A stretch of DNA of 64,000 nt from Roseateles sp. XES5 (lineage in GTDB: Bacteria > Pseudomonadota > Alphaproteobacteria > Rhizobiales > Rhizobiaceae). Positions within the stretch are counted from its first letter, which is position 1; each line of letters starts with the position of its first letter. A program made the position numbers and the translations under genes. Positions 17,258-27,000 of this stretch are shown here, one piece after another. The stretch lies in the NCBI RefSeq assembly GCF_020535545.1, contig NZ_CP084752.1, forward strand, positions 2,131,001 through 2,195,000. Direction: 5' to 3'. The notes below the pieces were generated by a model, which was not told where the DNA came from, did no database searches, and was given only the letters and a program-made list of their open reading frames with translations.

Positions 17258-18055
17258 TCAGGCGGCGGCCACCGCGCGCTTGGCCATGACCTTCACCAGA
17301 TTCGCCCGGTATTCCGCGCTGCCATGCAGATCGGAGAGCAGGTCCGTGGCGTCGACAGTGACGCCGGACGTTGCCTCCGGCGACCAGTTGCCGGCAAGTG
17401 CTGCTTCCAGCCCGGCATGGCGGAAGACGCCGTTGGAGCCGGCGCCCGTGACGGCCACCCGCACCCCGCCATCGCCTGCCTTCGCCACGAAGACGCCGGC
17501 CATGGCATAGCGCGAGGCCGGGTTGGGGAACTTGGCATAGGCGGCTTTGGCCGGTGCATCGAAGGTCACGGCGACGACGATTTCGCCCTCCTCCAGCGCC
17601 GTCTCGAAGAGGCCGGTGAAGAAGGCGTCGGCGGGAATCTCACGCGTGTTTGTGACGATGGTGGCTCCCAGCGCCAGCATGGCGGAGGGGTAGTCGGCGG
17701 CCGGGTCGTTGTTGGCGATGGAGCCCCCGATCGTTCCCATGTGGCGCACATGCGGGTCGCCGATATGGGAGGCGAGGTGGCAGATCGCCGGGCAGGCGGC
17801 CTTCAGCTCCGCCGAGGTCGAGACCTCGTAATGCGTCGTGCCGGCGCCTATGCGCACCCGGTTGCCGCTGACGGAGATGCCCTTCAGTTCCGCGACGTGG
17901 CGCAGGTCCACGAGATCGGCGGGCGCGGCCAGCCGCTGCTTCATGGTCGGGATCAGCGTCATGCCGCCGGAGACGTATTTCGCCTCGTCGGAGGACGAGA
18001 GCAGCTTGACGGCATCGGCCAGCGAGGATGCGCGGTGATAGTTGGTTGCGTACAT
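17258..18055 (-). CDS. coxM: Xanthine dehydrogenase/CO dehydrogenase family FAD-binding subunit (CoxM-like)
   Basis: A 265-residue medium subunit of a molybdenum hydroxylase. It transfers electrons from the iron-sulfur subunit to an acceptor through FAD. FAD-binding motifs are GGMTLIPTMKQRL (about 30-42) and GTIGGSIANNDPAADYP (about 107-123). It is the last gene of coxS-coxL-coxM, 12 bases after coxL. Codon use is rhizobial throughout, unlike the adjacent 3' part of coxL. Confidence 0.93.
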   Translation of the reverse strand: MYATNYHRASSLADAVKLLSSSDEAKYVSGGMTLIPTMKQRLAAPADLVDLRHVAELKGISVSGNRVRIGAGTTHYEVSTSAELKAACPAICHLASHIGDPHVRHMGTIGGSIANNDPAADYPSAMLALGATIVTNTREIPADAFFTGLFETALEEGEIVVAVTFDAPAKAAYAKFPNPASRYAMAGVFVAKAGDGGVRVAVTGAGSNGVFRHAGLEAALAGNWSPEATSGVTVDATDLLSDLHGSAEYRANLVKVMAKRAVAAA

Positions 18056-18067
18056 GGCGTCCTCCCG

Positions 18068-20425
18068 TCAATTGGCTGCTTGCCGTGCCGCCGCCCAGAC
18101 GTTGTGCGGCGTGGCCGGCATGGGCACATCCGAGATGCCCAGGGCGTCGCAGATGGCGTTGATCACCGCGGGTGGCGAGCCGATGGCGCCGGCCTCGCCG
18201 CAGCCCTTCACGCCCAGGGGGTTGTGGGTGCAGGGCGTGCCCTTGGCGGTCTTCACATTGAAAGTGGGCAGATCGTCGGCGCGCGGCATGGCGTAGTCCA
18301 TATAGCTGCCGGTGAGCAGCTGGCCGCTGTGCTCGTCATAGATGCCGTGCTCCAGCAGGGCCTGGCCGATGCCCTGGGCCAGGCCACCATGCACCTGGCC
18401 TTCGACGATCATGGGGTTCACCACATTGCCGAAGTCGTCCACCGCGCTGAAGCGGTCCACCCGCACCACGCCGGTGAGCGGGTCCACCTCCACCTCGCAG
18501 ACATAGCTGCCCGCGGGGTAGGTGAAATTGGTGGGGTCGTAGAAGGCGTTCTCGTTGAGGCCGGGCTCCAGCTTGTCCAGCGGGTAGTTGTGCGGCACAT
18601 AGGCGGTGAGCGCCACCGAGGCGAAGGGCACTTTCTTATCGGTGCCCGCCACCTTGAACTCGCCGCCCTCGAACTCGATATCGCCCTCGCTGGCCTCCAG
18701 CAGATGGGCGGCGATCTTCTTGCCCTTGGCAATCACCTTGTCCACCGCCTTGACGATGGCCGTGCCGCCCACCGCCAGCGAGCGGCTGCCGTAGGTGCCC
18801 ATGCCGAAGAGCACCTTGCCGGTGTCGCCGTGCTGGATGTCCACATCGTCCAGGGGGATGCCCAGCTTGTCGGCCACCACCTGGGCGAAGGTGGTCTCGT
18901 GGCCCTGGCCGTGGCTGTGCGAGCCGGTCAGAACCTCGATGGTGCCGACGGCATTGACGCGCACTTCCGCCGATTCCCACAGGCCGACGCCGGCACCCAG
19001 CGAGCCGACGGCGGCCGAGGGGGCGATGCCGCAGGCTTCGATGTAGCAGCTCATGCCGATGCCGCGCTTCATGCCGCGGCCTGCGGCCTCCGCCTTGCGG
19101 GCGGCGAAGCCGTTCCAGTCGGCCGCCGCCATGGCGGCTTCCAGCGAGGCTTCGTAGTCGCCGGCGTCATAGTTCATGATGACGGGCGTCTGGTGCGGGA
19201 AGGAGCGGATGAAGTTGATGCGGCGAAGCTCTGCCGGCGAGAGGCCGAGTTCGCGCGCCGCCGTCTCCATGGTGCGTTCCAGAAGATAGGTTGCTTCCGG
19301 CCGTCCGGCGCCGCGATAGGCGTCGACCGCGACGGTGTTGGTATAGACCGCCCGCACATTGGCGTGGATGGCCGGGAAATTGTACTGGCCGGACAGCAGC
19401 GTCGCATAGAGATAGGTCGGCACCGCCGAGGAGAAGAGCGACATGTAGGCGCCGAAATTGGCGATGGTGTCGACCTTCAGCGCCGTGACGCGGTGGTCGG
19501 CATCGAACGCCATCTTGACGGTCGAGACATGGTCGCGGCCATGGGCGTCGGTCAGGAAGGCTTCGGTGCGGTCGCTCGTCCATTTCACCGGCACGCCGGT
19601 ACGCCTGGAGGCCCAGAGACAGACGATCTCTTCCGGATAGATGTAGATCTTCGAGCCGAAGCCGCCGCCGACATCCGGCGCGATGACGCGCAGCTTGTTT
19701 TCCGGCGCGACATTGTAGAAGGCGCTCATGACGAGGCGGGCGACATGCGGGTTCTGGCTCGTCGTGTAGCAGGTGTAGTGGTCCTCGGCCGAATCGTAGA
19801 TGCCGAGCGCGGCGCGCGGCTCCATCGGGTTCGGCGCAAGGCGGTTGTTAACGATCTTCATCTCCGTGACGTGGGCGGCATTGGCAATGGCGGCGTCGAC
19901 CGCGGCGCTGTCGCCGATCTCCCAGTCGTAGATGAGATTGCCGGGGGCTTCCGGGTGCAGTTGCGGCTGGCCGGCCTCGAGCGCCTTCACGGCGTCGGTG
20001 ACGGCGGGCAGCACCTCGTAGTCGACGACGACGGCCTCGGCCGCATCGCGCGCCTCGCCCAGGCTGTCGGCCACCACCACGGCAACGGCATCGCCGACGT
20101 AACGCACGGTGTCATGCGCGATCGGCCGCCAGGCGCCCATCTTCATCGGCGAGCCGTCCTTGGAATGGATCATCCAGCCGCAGATCAGGTTGCCGATGCC
20201 GTCGTCCAGCATCTGCTTGCCGTTGAGCACGCCGATCACGCCCGGCATATCCTCGGCCGCCGACGTGTCGATGCTCTTGATTTTCGCATGGGCGTGCGGC
20301 GAGCGCACGAATGCGGCGTAGCGCATGCCCGGTACGGACATGTCGTCCGTATAGCGGCCCTGACCCATGAGGAACCGCTTGTCTTCCTTGCGCGCGACGC
20401 GCGCGCCGATGCCTTCGACACCCAT
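18068..20425 (-). CDS. coxL: Molybdenum hydroxylase large subunit, form II CoxL-like
   Basis: A 785-residue Mo-cofactor subunit of the xanthine oxidase family. The active-site loop is AYRGAGR (369-375), the form II signature; true CO dehydrogenases have AYXCSFR, so CO oxidation should not be assumed. Other motifs are [11 protein letters not shown] (251-261) and [11 protein letters not shown]. The start at 20425 (MGVEG) has AGGAG six bases upstream; an ATG two codons earlier sits on the ribosome-binding site itself. The C-terminal about 280 residues (18100-18930) use a different codon style from the rest of the gene and from coxM. Confidence 0.92.
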   Translation of the reverse strand: MGVEGIGARVARKEDKRFLMGQGRYTDDMSVPGMRYAAFVRSPHAHAKIKSIDTSAAEDMPGVIGVLNGKQMLDDGIGNLICGWMIHSKDGSPMKMGAWRPIAHDTVRYVGDAVAVVVADSLGEARDAAEAVVVDYEVLPAVTDAVKALEAGQPQLHPEAPGNLIYDWEIGDSAAVDAAIANAAHVTEMKIVNNRLAPNPMEPRAALGIYDSAEDHYTCYTTSQNPHVARLVMSAFYNVAPENKLRVIAPDVGGGFGSKIYIYPEEIVCLWASRRTGVPVKWTSDRTEAFLTDAHGRDHVSTVKMAFDADHRVTALKVDTIANFGAYMSLFSSAVPTYLYATLLSGQYNFPAIHANVRAVYTNTVAVDAYRGAGRPEATYLLERTMETAARELGLSPAELRRINFIRSFPHQTPVIMNYDAGDYEASLEAAMAAADWNGFAARKAEAAGRGMKRGIGMSCYIEACGIAPSAAVGSLGAGVGLWESAEVRVNAVGTIEVLTGSHSHGQGHETTFAQVVADKLGIPLDDVDIQHGDTGKVLFGMGTYGSRSLAVGGTAIVKAVDKVIAKGKKIAAHLLEASEGDIEFEGGEFKVAGTDKKVPFASVALTAYVPHNYPLDKLEPGLNENAFYDPTNFTYPAGSYVCEVEVDPLTGVVRVDRFSAVDDFGNVVNPMIVEGQVHGGLAQGIGQALLEHGIYDEHSGQLLTGSYMDYAMPRADDLPTFNVKTAKGTPCTHNPLGVKGCGEAGAIGSPPAVINAICDALGISDVPMPATPHNVWAAARQAAN
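18100..18930 (-). other. Block of foreign codon style inside coxL
   Basis: Within this stretch Val is mostly GTG, Leu CTG, Pro CCC and Thr ACC, with almost no GTC or GAA. Both flanks use GTC, CTC, CCG, ACG and TCG freely. The reading frame continues without interruption. Edges are approximate, read by eye from the change in codon choice. Confidence 0.65.
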
Positions 20426-20533
20426 CTTCATCTCCTCCAGAGAATGGAGGCAACAGGCACCCGCTACGGGCGTTCAGGGGAGCAGCGCAATGTGCAACGG
20501 CCGCCATCCTGGCTGATGCCTCTCGCCCATGCC

Positions 20534-21034
20534 TTATTCCGCAGCCTGCTTGCCTGCCGCGCCCATGTCTTCGGCGGCGGCGAGGATGGCTTTGACGATG
20601 TTATGGTAGCCGGTGCATCGACAGATATTGCCTTCGAGGTTCTCGCGAACCGTCGCCTCGTCGAGCTTGGCGCCGTAGCGGTTGATCATGTCGATGGCGC
20701 TCATCACCATGCCCGGGGTGCAGAAGCCGCATTGCAGGCCGTGGCACTCCTTGAAGGCGGCCTGCATGGGGTGCATCTCGCCACTGCCCGTAGGCGGCGT
20801 CAGGCCCTCGATGGTGGTGACCTCGGCCCCGGCGGCCTGCACCGCCAGCACATTGCAGCTCTTCACCGCGCGCCCGTTCAGGTGCACGGTGCAGGCGCCG
20901 CACTGGCTGGTGTCGCAGCCCACATGGGTGCCCGTGAGTGCGAGGTCTTCGCGCAGCAACTGCACCAGCAGGGTGCGGTCCTCGCAATCCTTGCTCACTT
21001 TCCTGCCATTGACGGTCATTGCCACTTTCGCCAT
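20534..21034 (-). CDS. coxS: 2Fe-2S subunit of the Cox-like molybdenum hydroxylase (CoxS)
   Basis: A 166-residue small subunit with two 2Fe-2S clusters. The N-terminal plant-type ferredoxin site is C40, C45, C48, C60; the C-terminal site is C102, C105 and C138, C140 (CGFCTPG and CRC). It passes electrons from the Mo site to FAD in CoxM. It is the first gene of the operon, separated from coxL by 108 bases. Residues of about 15-102 are encoded by a block of non-rhizobial codon style (20730-20990). Confidence 0.94.
   Translation of the reverse strand: MAKVAMTVNGRKVSKDCEDRTLLVQLLREDLALTGTHVGCDTSQCGACTVHLNGRAVKSCNVLAVQAAGAEVTTIEGLTPPTGSGEMHPMQAAFKECHGLQCGFCTPGMVMSAIDMINRYGAKLDEATVRENLEGNICRCTGYHNIVKAILAAAEDMGAAGKQAAE
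20730..20990 (-). other. Block of foreign codon style inside coxS
   Basis: The codons shift to GTG, CTG, ACC, CCC and GCC rich in the middle of the gene, then back to rhizobial use near both ends. The block covers the N-terminal cluster and the interdomain segment. Edges are approximate. Confidence 0.55.
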
Positions 21035-21513
21035 TCGTTCCTCCCTGGCGGTTTGCCTGCCGCTGGGCGTGATCGATCCGACGGTAGATGCAGCGGGCGT
21101 CCTCGCGACGCGGGCTGGGGATCAATCGACACCAGCATTTCTTGTTCGCATGCATTTCAAGTCCGGCGCATGGCCTTTCGGCAATGCCGGTTGCGAGAGC
21201 GGTCCTCCTCCGCCTGCGCAACCCCAACAGTCATATCATTTGACTTTTTCCGGCGGCGATCAACCGGTACTTTCAGCCGCGTGCGAAATTTCTCGTGACC
21301 GGCATGGCGGCGGCGCCTGCAAACGAAGAAGAAACGCTATTTATTCGCGCCGCAAAAAAATAGTTTATTGCCATGGACTTCCCTGATGCTGGCGATATTT
21401 TCAATCTCGGACAGACCTGACCGTCGTTGACGGCCCCGGTATGTTACCTGAGTAGAAGGGGATAGTGCGGACCCGGCAAACGCGGCCGCCGCTCAACTTT
21501 GGAGAACATCTTC
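21035..21513. other. Intergenic region between divergent coxS and the glycine-zipper gene
   Basis: 479 bases with no convincing gene on either strand. It should hold the promoters of coxS (left) and the lipoprotein gene (right). An A-run (near 21353-21360) in a locally AT-rich stretch is visible. I could not identify a confident -35/-10 pair or operator. Confidence 0.6.
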
Positions 21514-21777
21514 ATGAAGAAAGTCATTGCGCTCGTCCTGGTCGGCCTCGCAGCCGCCAGCTGCACGCAGACGGAAAAGGGTGCGGGCATCGGCGCCGTC
21601 TCCGGCGCGATCATCGGTGGCGCGGTCACCGGCAACGTTCGTGGCGCGGCTGTCGGCGCGGCCATCGGTGGCATCTCCGGCGCGGTCATCGGCAGCGTCG
21701 CCGAGCAGCCCGGCCAGTGCTACTACCGCGACCGCTACGGCCGCCGCTACATCGACCGTTGCCCGTCCGGTTACTGA
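21514..21777 (+). CDS. Glycine-zipper lipoprotein (osmotic-stress type)
   Basis: An 87-residue protein with a lipoprotein signal (1-16, LAAASC). A glycine zipper (about 24-63) of GxxxG-type repeats such as GAVSGAIIGGAV follows, then a short tail with two cysteines (QCYYRDRYGRRYIDRC). Such proteins sit at the outer membrane. The start at 21514 has GGAG upstream, giving a better signal peptide than the earlier in-frame codon. A strong terminator follows. Confidence 0.85.
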   Translation: MKKVIALVLVGLAAASCTQTEKGAGIGAVSGAIIGGAVTGNVRGAAVGAAIGGISGAVIGSVAEQPGQCYYRDRYGRRYIDRCPSGY

Positions 21778-21800
21778 TAGCCGGCACTGCAACCTATGCG

Positions 21801-21833
21801 AAGCCCCGGATGGTCTCCGGGGCTTTTGCTTTT
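21801..21833 (+). terminator. Terminator of the glycine-zipper gene
   Basis: The 10-bp perfect stem AAGCCCCGGA (21801-21810) pairs with TCCGGGGCTT (21816-21825) and is followed by TTGCTTTT. Confidence 0.88.
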
Positions 21834-21913
21834 GTGCCCCGGGCATAAAATGCCCTTCGGTGCTTCAAATCTGCCGCGTCTGCATGTAAAACCGCCGTTA
21901 ACATTACGGAAAA

Positions 21914-21927
21914 CCTAACGCGTTAGG
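21914..21927. promoter_or_regulatory. Perfect 14-bp palindrome upstream of tamA
   Basis: CCTAACGCGTTAGG is an exact palindrome 115 bases before the tamA start and after the upstream terminator, in an AT-richer spacer. It could be an operator of the tamA-tamB unit. I do not recognise a regulator for it. Confidence 0.4.
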
Positions 21928-22041
21928 GTCTTTTCCTGCCTGAAAGCTCCGGATGGATCGGAGCGCCTGAAGTCTGTGTCGGAAGCTGCCGGTCTGCCGT
22001 TTGCCCCGCACCTCGAGGAGAAAGGCGACGGATAGCTGCGG

Positions 22042-23967
22042 ATGCGGGATAAAGTGAACCGGCCGGAAAAGAGTTTTGCGTTTCTGAAGGCTGGCACCGC
22101 CCTTGCGGTCGCCGCCGCGCTGGTCTGTGGTCCTCTGACTGCCCAGCCTGCCTCGGCCTTCGAAATCTTCGGCATGAAGTTCTTCGAGGACAAGGAGGAA
22201 ACCACCGCCGTCATCGATCCCGTCACCTATACGCTAACACTCGATCCGGGCACGGATGACGGCGATCTCGTGAAGGCGATCGAAAATACCGCACACTTGA
22301 AACAGGACGAGGACAAACCCGTCTCCGGCGATCTCGGCCTCGTCATCAAGGCGCGCGACGACCGCGACCGCATCCTTGCCGCGCTCTACGAGAACGCCCG
22401 CTACGGCGCGGTGGTGAATGTCTCGGTCAACGGGCAGGATCTCGATTCGCTGCCGCCGAACCCCGAATTCAACCAGAACGGCCCCATTCCCGTGACGATC
22501 AGCGTCCAGCCGGGACCTGTCTTCACCTTCGGCGAAGTCGCCTTCTCCGGCGACGCCGAAGGGCGCAACCCGGCGGACTATGGGCTGGTACCCGGCGGCC
22601 GGGCCGATTCGACCCTCATCCTGAAGGCCGGCGAGAAGGTCGTCGTCGATCTCAAGGCCGAGGGGCGACCGCTCGCCAGGCTGACGGACCGCAACGCCAC
22701 CGCCGACCACAAGACGCAGACCGTCGACGTGGTGATCGCCGCCGAGGGCGGACCGGTCGCGCCTGTCGGCGAGGTCGGCGTTACCGGCACCAAGGCGGTC
22801 GATCCGGTCTTCGTGCAGCGCTACTCGCGCATCAATGCCGGCCAGCCCTATTCGCCGGAGGCTCTCAACAAGGCGGCCGAGCGGCTGCGCACGCTCGGCG
22901 TCTTTTCCAGCGTCACCATCCGCGAGGCCGGCAAGCTGGCGCCGGACGGCTCGCTACCGATGACCATCGAGGTTTCCGAGGGCAAACATCGCTACTTCGG
23001 CGTCGGCGCGCAGGTTTCCAACACGGACGGTCTTGGCCTGCAGGGCTATTGGGGTCACCGCAACCTCTTCGGCCAGGCAGAATCGCTGCGTGTCGAAGGC
23101 GCGATCAACCGCATCGGCGAGGCGAACGACCTCGGAGAACTCGACTATTCGAGCGCCATCCTGTTTTCCAAGCCCGGCGCCTTCGGTCCGGCGACCACCT
23201 TCAATGCCAGCGTGAAGGCGTCCATCGTCGATCCGGACGCTTACAAGGCGTTCACGATCACCGGCGCGGCGGGCGTCAGCGTCGAGCTTTCCGACCAGGA
23301 CACCGTGAGCGGTGGCGCCGAATTGATGTGGAGCAATGTCGAGGACGCCTTCGGCAAGAACAAGTACCTGACGGCCAGCATTCCGATCGAGTATGTGCGC
23401 GATACCCGCGACAACAAGCTCAATCCGACCGAAGGCTATCGCTTCATGATCAATGCGAAGCCGAGCTACGAGAATTATCGCGGCACTTTCTTCTCCAGCT
23501 TCGAAGGCGCGATCACCGGCTACCAGGCGCTCGGCGCGGAGGATCGCTTCGTGCTGGCCGGCAAGCTCGCCGCGGGCACGATCATCGGCGGCGACCAGCT
23601 TTCCGACATTCCGGCGACACGTCGCTTCTTCCTCGGCGGCGGCGGCACGGTGCGCGGCTACAGCTACCAGCAGATTTCGCCGCGCAACGGCGCACAGCAG
23701 CTTCTCGGCGGACGCTCCTATGTGGCGGCCTCCGCGGAGGCGCGCATCGGCATCACAGAGACGATCGGCCTCGTGCCCTTCATCGATGTGGGCACGGTCT
23801 CGACCGACGAAGTGCCCGACTTCAAGGACATAAGGGCGGGCGCCGGCATCGGCGTTCGCTACGCCACGCCGTTCGGTCCGCTCCGGCTCGATGTCGCCGT
23901 GCCGCTGAACAAGTATCCCGGCGGCACCTCCTTCGGGGTCTATGCCGGCATCGGCCAGTCCTTCTGA
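22042..23967 (+). CDS. tamA: Translocation and assembly module protein TamA (Omp85 family)
   Basis: A 641-residue outer-membrane protein with a signal peptide (about 1-39, ending ASA). POTRA-like repeats (about 60-310) include GEVAFSGDAEGRNPADYGL and a segment with RLRTLGVFSSVTI. A C-terminal 16-strand barrel (about 325-641) has the Omp85 motif VRGY (GGGGTVRGYSYQQ) and a terminal aromatic residue (GIGQSF). With TamB it inserts or moves outer-membrane components. tamB follows after 101 bases on the same strand, the usual arrangement. Confidence 0.93.
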   Translation: MRDKVNRPEKSFAFLKAGTALAVAAALVCGPLTAQPASAFEIFGMKFFEDKEETTAVIDPVTYTLTLDPGTDDGDLVKAIENTAHLKQDEDKPVSGDLGLVIKARDDRDRILAALYENARYGAVVNVSVNGQDLDSLPPNPEFNQNGPIPVTISVQPGPVFTFGEVAFSGDAEGRNPADYGLVPGGRADSTLILKAGEKVVVDLKAEGRPLARLTDRNATADHKTQTVDVVIAAEGGPVAPVGEVGVTGTKAVDPVFVQRYSRINAGQPYSPEALNKAAERLRTLGVFSSVTIREAGKLAPDGSLPMTIEVSEGKHRYFGVGAQVSNTDGLGLQGYWGHRNLFGQAESLRVEGAINRIGEANDLGELDYSSAILFSKPGAFGPATTFNASVKASIVDPDAYKAFTITGAAGVSVELSDQDTVSGGAELMWSNVEDAFGKNKYLTASIPIEYVRDTRDNKLNPTEGYRFMINAKPSYENYRGTFFSSFEGAITGYQALGAEDRFVLAGKLAAGTIIGGDQLSDIPATRRFFLGGGGTVRGYSYQQISPRNGAQQLLGGRSYVAASAEARIGITETIGLVPFIDVGTVSTDEVPDFKDIRAGAGIGVRYATPFGPLRLDVAVPLNKYPGGTSFGVYAGIGQSF

Positions 23968-24068
23968 CTGCCGCCCCAATTTTCAGCTAGGCTCTTGATC
24001 CGTCGCGCGATTGGGATTCTAGACGTTGAGGAGCGATTCCGCGCTCCCGCACGCGAAATGGATGAAGC

Positions 24069-27000
24069 ATGAACAGGCTGTCCCGAATTCTCCGCGCCAC
24101 GCTCCGCTATCTCGGTTATGGCCTTGTCGTCCTGATCGTCCTACTGGTTGCGATGCTGGGTTTCGTCGGCTTCACCGATACCGGCGCGCGGATGGCGGTT
24201 TCCTATGCGCAGAAGATCGCGGCGGCGAGCGGGCAGGTGATCGCGATCAGCGAACCCTCCGGCCTGCTGACGGGCAAGCTCCGCGCGAAGACCATCACGC
24301 TTGGCGACGAAACGGGCACCTATGCGGAGATTCGCGACCTTGCCGTCGATTGGTCGCCGCTCCGGCTTCTCGCCTTCAGCTTCGAGGCGGAGCGGGTTTC
24401 GGCCTCCTCCATTTCCCTGACGCGCCTGCCGAAATCCAAGCCCGATGCGGAAACCTCCGACAAGCCGTTCACCCTGCCCGTGGAAGTGCATGTCAATTCG
24501 CTCGCCATCCCCGAGCTTTTCGTGTCTGGCGCGGTCGCGGGACGTGACCAGCGCCTCGTCGTTTCGGGGCGGGGCGATGCCACGGCCGCAAGCGTCGCGG
24601 TCAAGCTCTCGGCCTCGGAAAAGGCGCGGCCGGATGCGCGTGTTGCCGCGGATATCGTCTTCAATCCCGCCGAGAACGTGCTTCGCCTCGAAGCCGACGT
24701 CACCGAGCCGGAGGGCGGCGTGCTGGCCGGGCTGCTCAAGCTGCCGAACAATCCGGCCGTCGCGATCCGCCTGACGGGTGACGGCCCGCTTTCGCAGTGG
24801 AAGGGCCGCCTTTCCGCCGCGCTCGACGGCACCGAAATGCTGCGGGTCGACGGCCGTCACGACCTTGCGACGAGCGGCCTGCATACTCTCACGCTGAAGG
24901 GCGGCGGCACGTTCGATGCGCTGATGCCGCCGCAACTGCGTCCGCTCTTTGCCGGCGAGACCGGCATCGACGTGGTTGCCGCCTTCGACGGCACGGACAT
25001 GCTGCGTATCGAAAAGGGGGCAATCGCGACCGGCGCGATGACGCTCGCCGCATCGGGCACCGTCAGCGCCAGTGGCGCGAACGATCTCGATGTGAAGCTC
25101 GCCGGCAAGGACGGCCCGATCGACTTCCGCTGGCCGCTGGCCGAAGGCGATGCCCGCGTGCTTATCGACGGCGCGGATATCGCGCTGACGGGGCAGGCAA
25201 GCGCGGCAAAGCTGGAAGCGCATGTCTCGGTGGCGGCCGCGGAGCTGCCCGCCGGCCGCATTGAGACCATCCGCCTGACGGCGACAAGCGATGCCTTCAA
25301 TGTGGCTGACAGGTCCGGCCGGATCGACGCAACGCTCGAAACCGGCGTGACGGCCTTCGCCAATCCGGATGTCGACCGCGCGGTAAAGGGACCGGCGAAG
25401 CTCGTTGCGACGCTGAACGTCTCGCCGGGTGAAATCGTCTTCGATCCCGCGACGCTGGAAAGCGCCAGCATCGGGGGAACGTTGTCGGGACGCTATGGGC
25501 TGGAAAGCCGCGAGGCGGATGTCAATTTCCGCCTGTTCGCGCTGCCGGCCGTCCTGCCACCCGCAATGGCCGGCAAGTTCGACACAACCGTCGCCACGGA
25601 AGGGCGCCTTAAGCTGGCAAGCGACGGCGGGCTTCAGGTCTCCGGCTTCCAGGTGAAATCCGGCACGCTGGAAGCGGCGGGCGATGTCTCGCTCGGCAAG
25701 GGCAATCTGGAAGCCGCACTCACCGGCAAGGTCCTCAACCTTGGCAAGCTGCTCGCCGATGCGGCGGGCGAAGCGGCGTTCGAGCTCTCGGCGACCGGTC
25801 CCGTCGAAGGACTCGATGTCTCGGGCAAGATCACGTCGAGCGGCGCGACCCTTTCCGGCCGTACGCTGAGCGACCTCGTCGTGACGCTGAAGGGCAAGGC
25901 CGTTGCCGACAGCCCTTCCGGCGAATTGACGGCGACGGGCGCGCTCGACGGGCAGGCGATCAATGTGCGGTCCAGCGTCACGTCGGAAGGCGGGCGCATC
26001 TCCGTGCCGGTGCTGGAGGCGGAGATCGGTTCCAACACGCTCAAGGGCTCGCTGGCGCTGGCGCAGAACTTCATGCCCGACGGGACGATCCGTTTCGATT
26101 TCCCCGATCTCGGCCTGCTGGCCGCCATGGCGGGTCAGAAGGCGGCCGGCGATCTTTCGGGACAGATCGAGTTTGCGACGGGCAACGGCAAGACGTCGGC
26201 AAGCGTGCAGGCATCCGGCTCCGGCATTCGCCGCGATGCGTTGAGCATCGTCAAGCCGGCCGTCGACCTTGCCATTGCCGATCTCGCGACGGCGGCGATC
26301 ACGGGCACAGTGCGCGCCGAGCGCGTCGCCTCGGGCGAAAACCGGCTCGAGGCCCTGAAGCTCGATTTTTCGCGCGAAGGCCAGGCGACGAGCTTTGACG
26401 TGACCGGCCGTCTGGACGGCGCGCCGCTGGTGACGAAGGGCAAGGTGCTGCAGCGCGACGGCGGTCTCGATGTCGCCCTTCAGGCCGTGGAGGCGGCGCC
26501 GCGGCGCATTGCGCTGAAGCTGGCCAAGCCGACGACCATCGGCGTCGCCAATGGCGTGGCGACGCTGGATGGTCTGACCATCCAGGCGGGACGCGGTTCC
26601 GTGGCGGTTTCCGGCAAGGCGGGTGAGACGCTCGACCTGTCGCTCCGCCTAAACGCGGTGCCGGCGGCGCTGATCAACAATTTCGCCGCCACGCTGGGGG
26701 CGGAAGGCGCGATCGGCGGTACGGTGACGGTCAAGGGCAAGGCGGCAGCGCCGGTCGTCGGCTATGCGCTCGACTGGCGCGGCGCGGTGACCAGCCAGAC
26801 ACGGGGCGCGGGCGTCGGCGCGCTGGACATCAATGCCAAGGGCGAATTCGTCAACAACCAGGTGCGGCTGGATACGGTTCTCTCGGGCGCGGGCGGCCTT
26901 TCCTTCCGTGGGGGCGGTACGGTCGGCATCGGCGGGGCGACGCCGCTCGGGCTGAAATTCAACGGCACGGTGCCGTTCGGCCTGCTGCAGGGCCAGCTTT

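Noticed and set aside
18068..20425. CO dehydrogenase for carboxydotrophy
   Set aside because: The active-site loop is AYRGAGR (form II). The cysteine-containing loop needed for the Mo-Cu site is absent.
17324..21298. Very long plus-strand open frame (over 1300 codons) across the cox operon
   Set aside because: It is antisense to coxM, coxL and coxS, which have clear motifs. Its translation is Gly/Ala/Arg/His-rich with no domains, as expected from GC-rich shadow frames.
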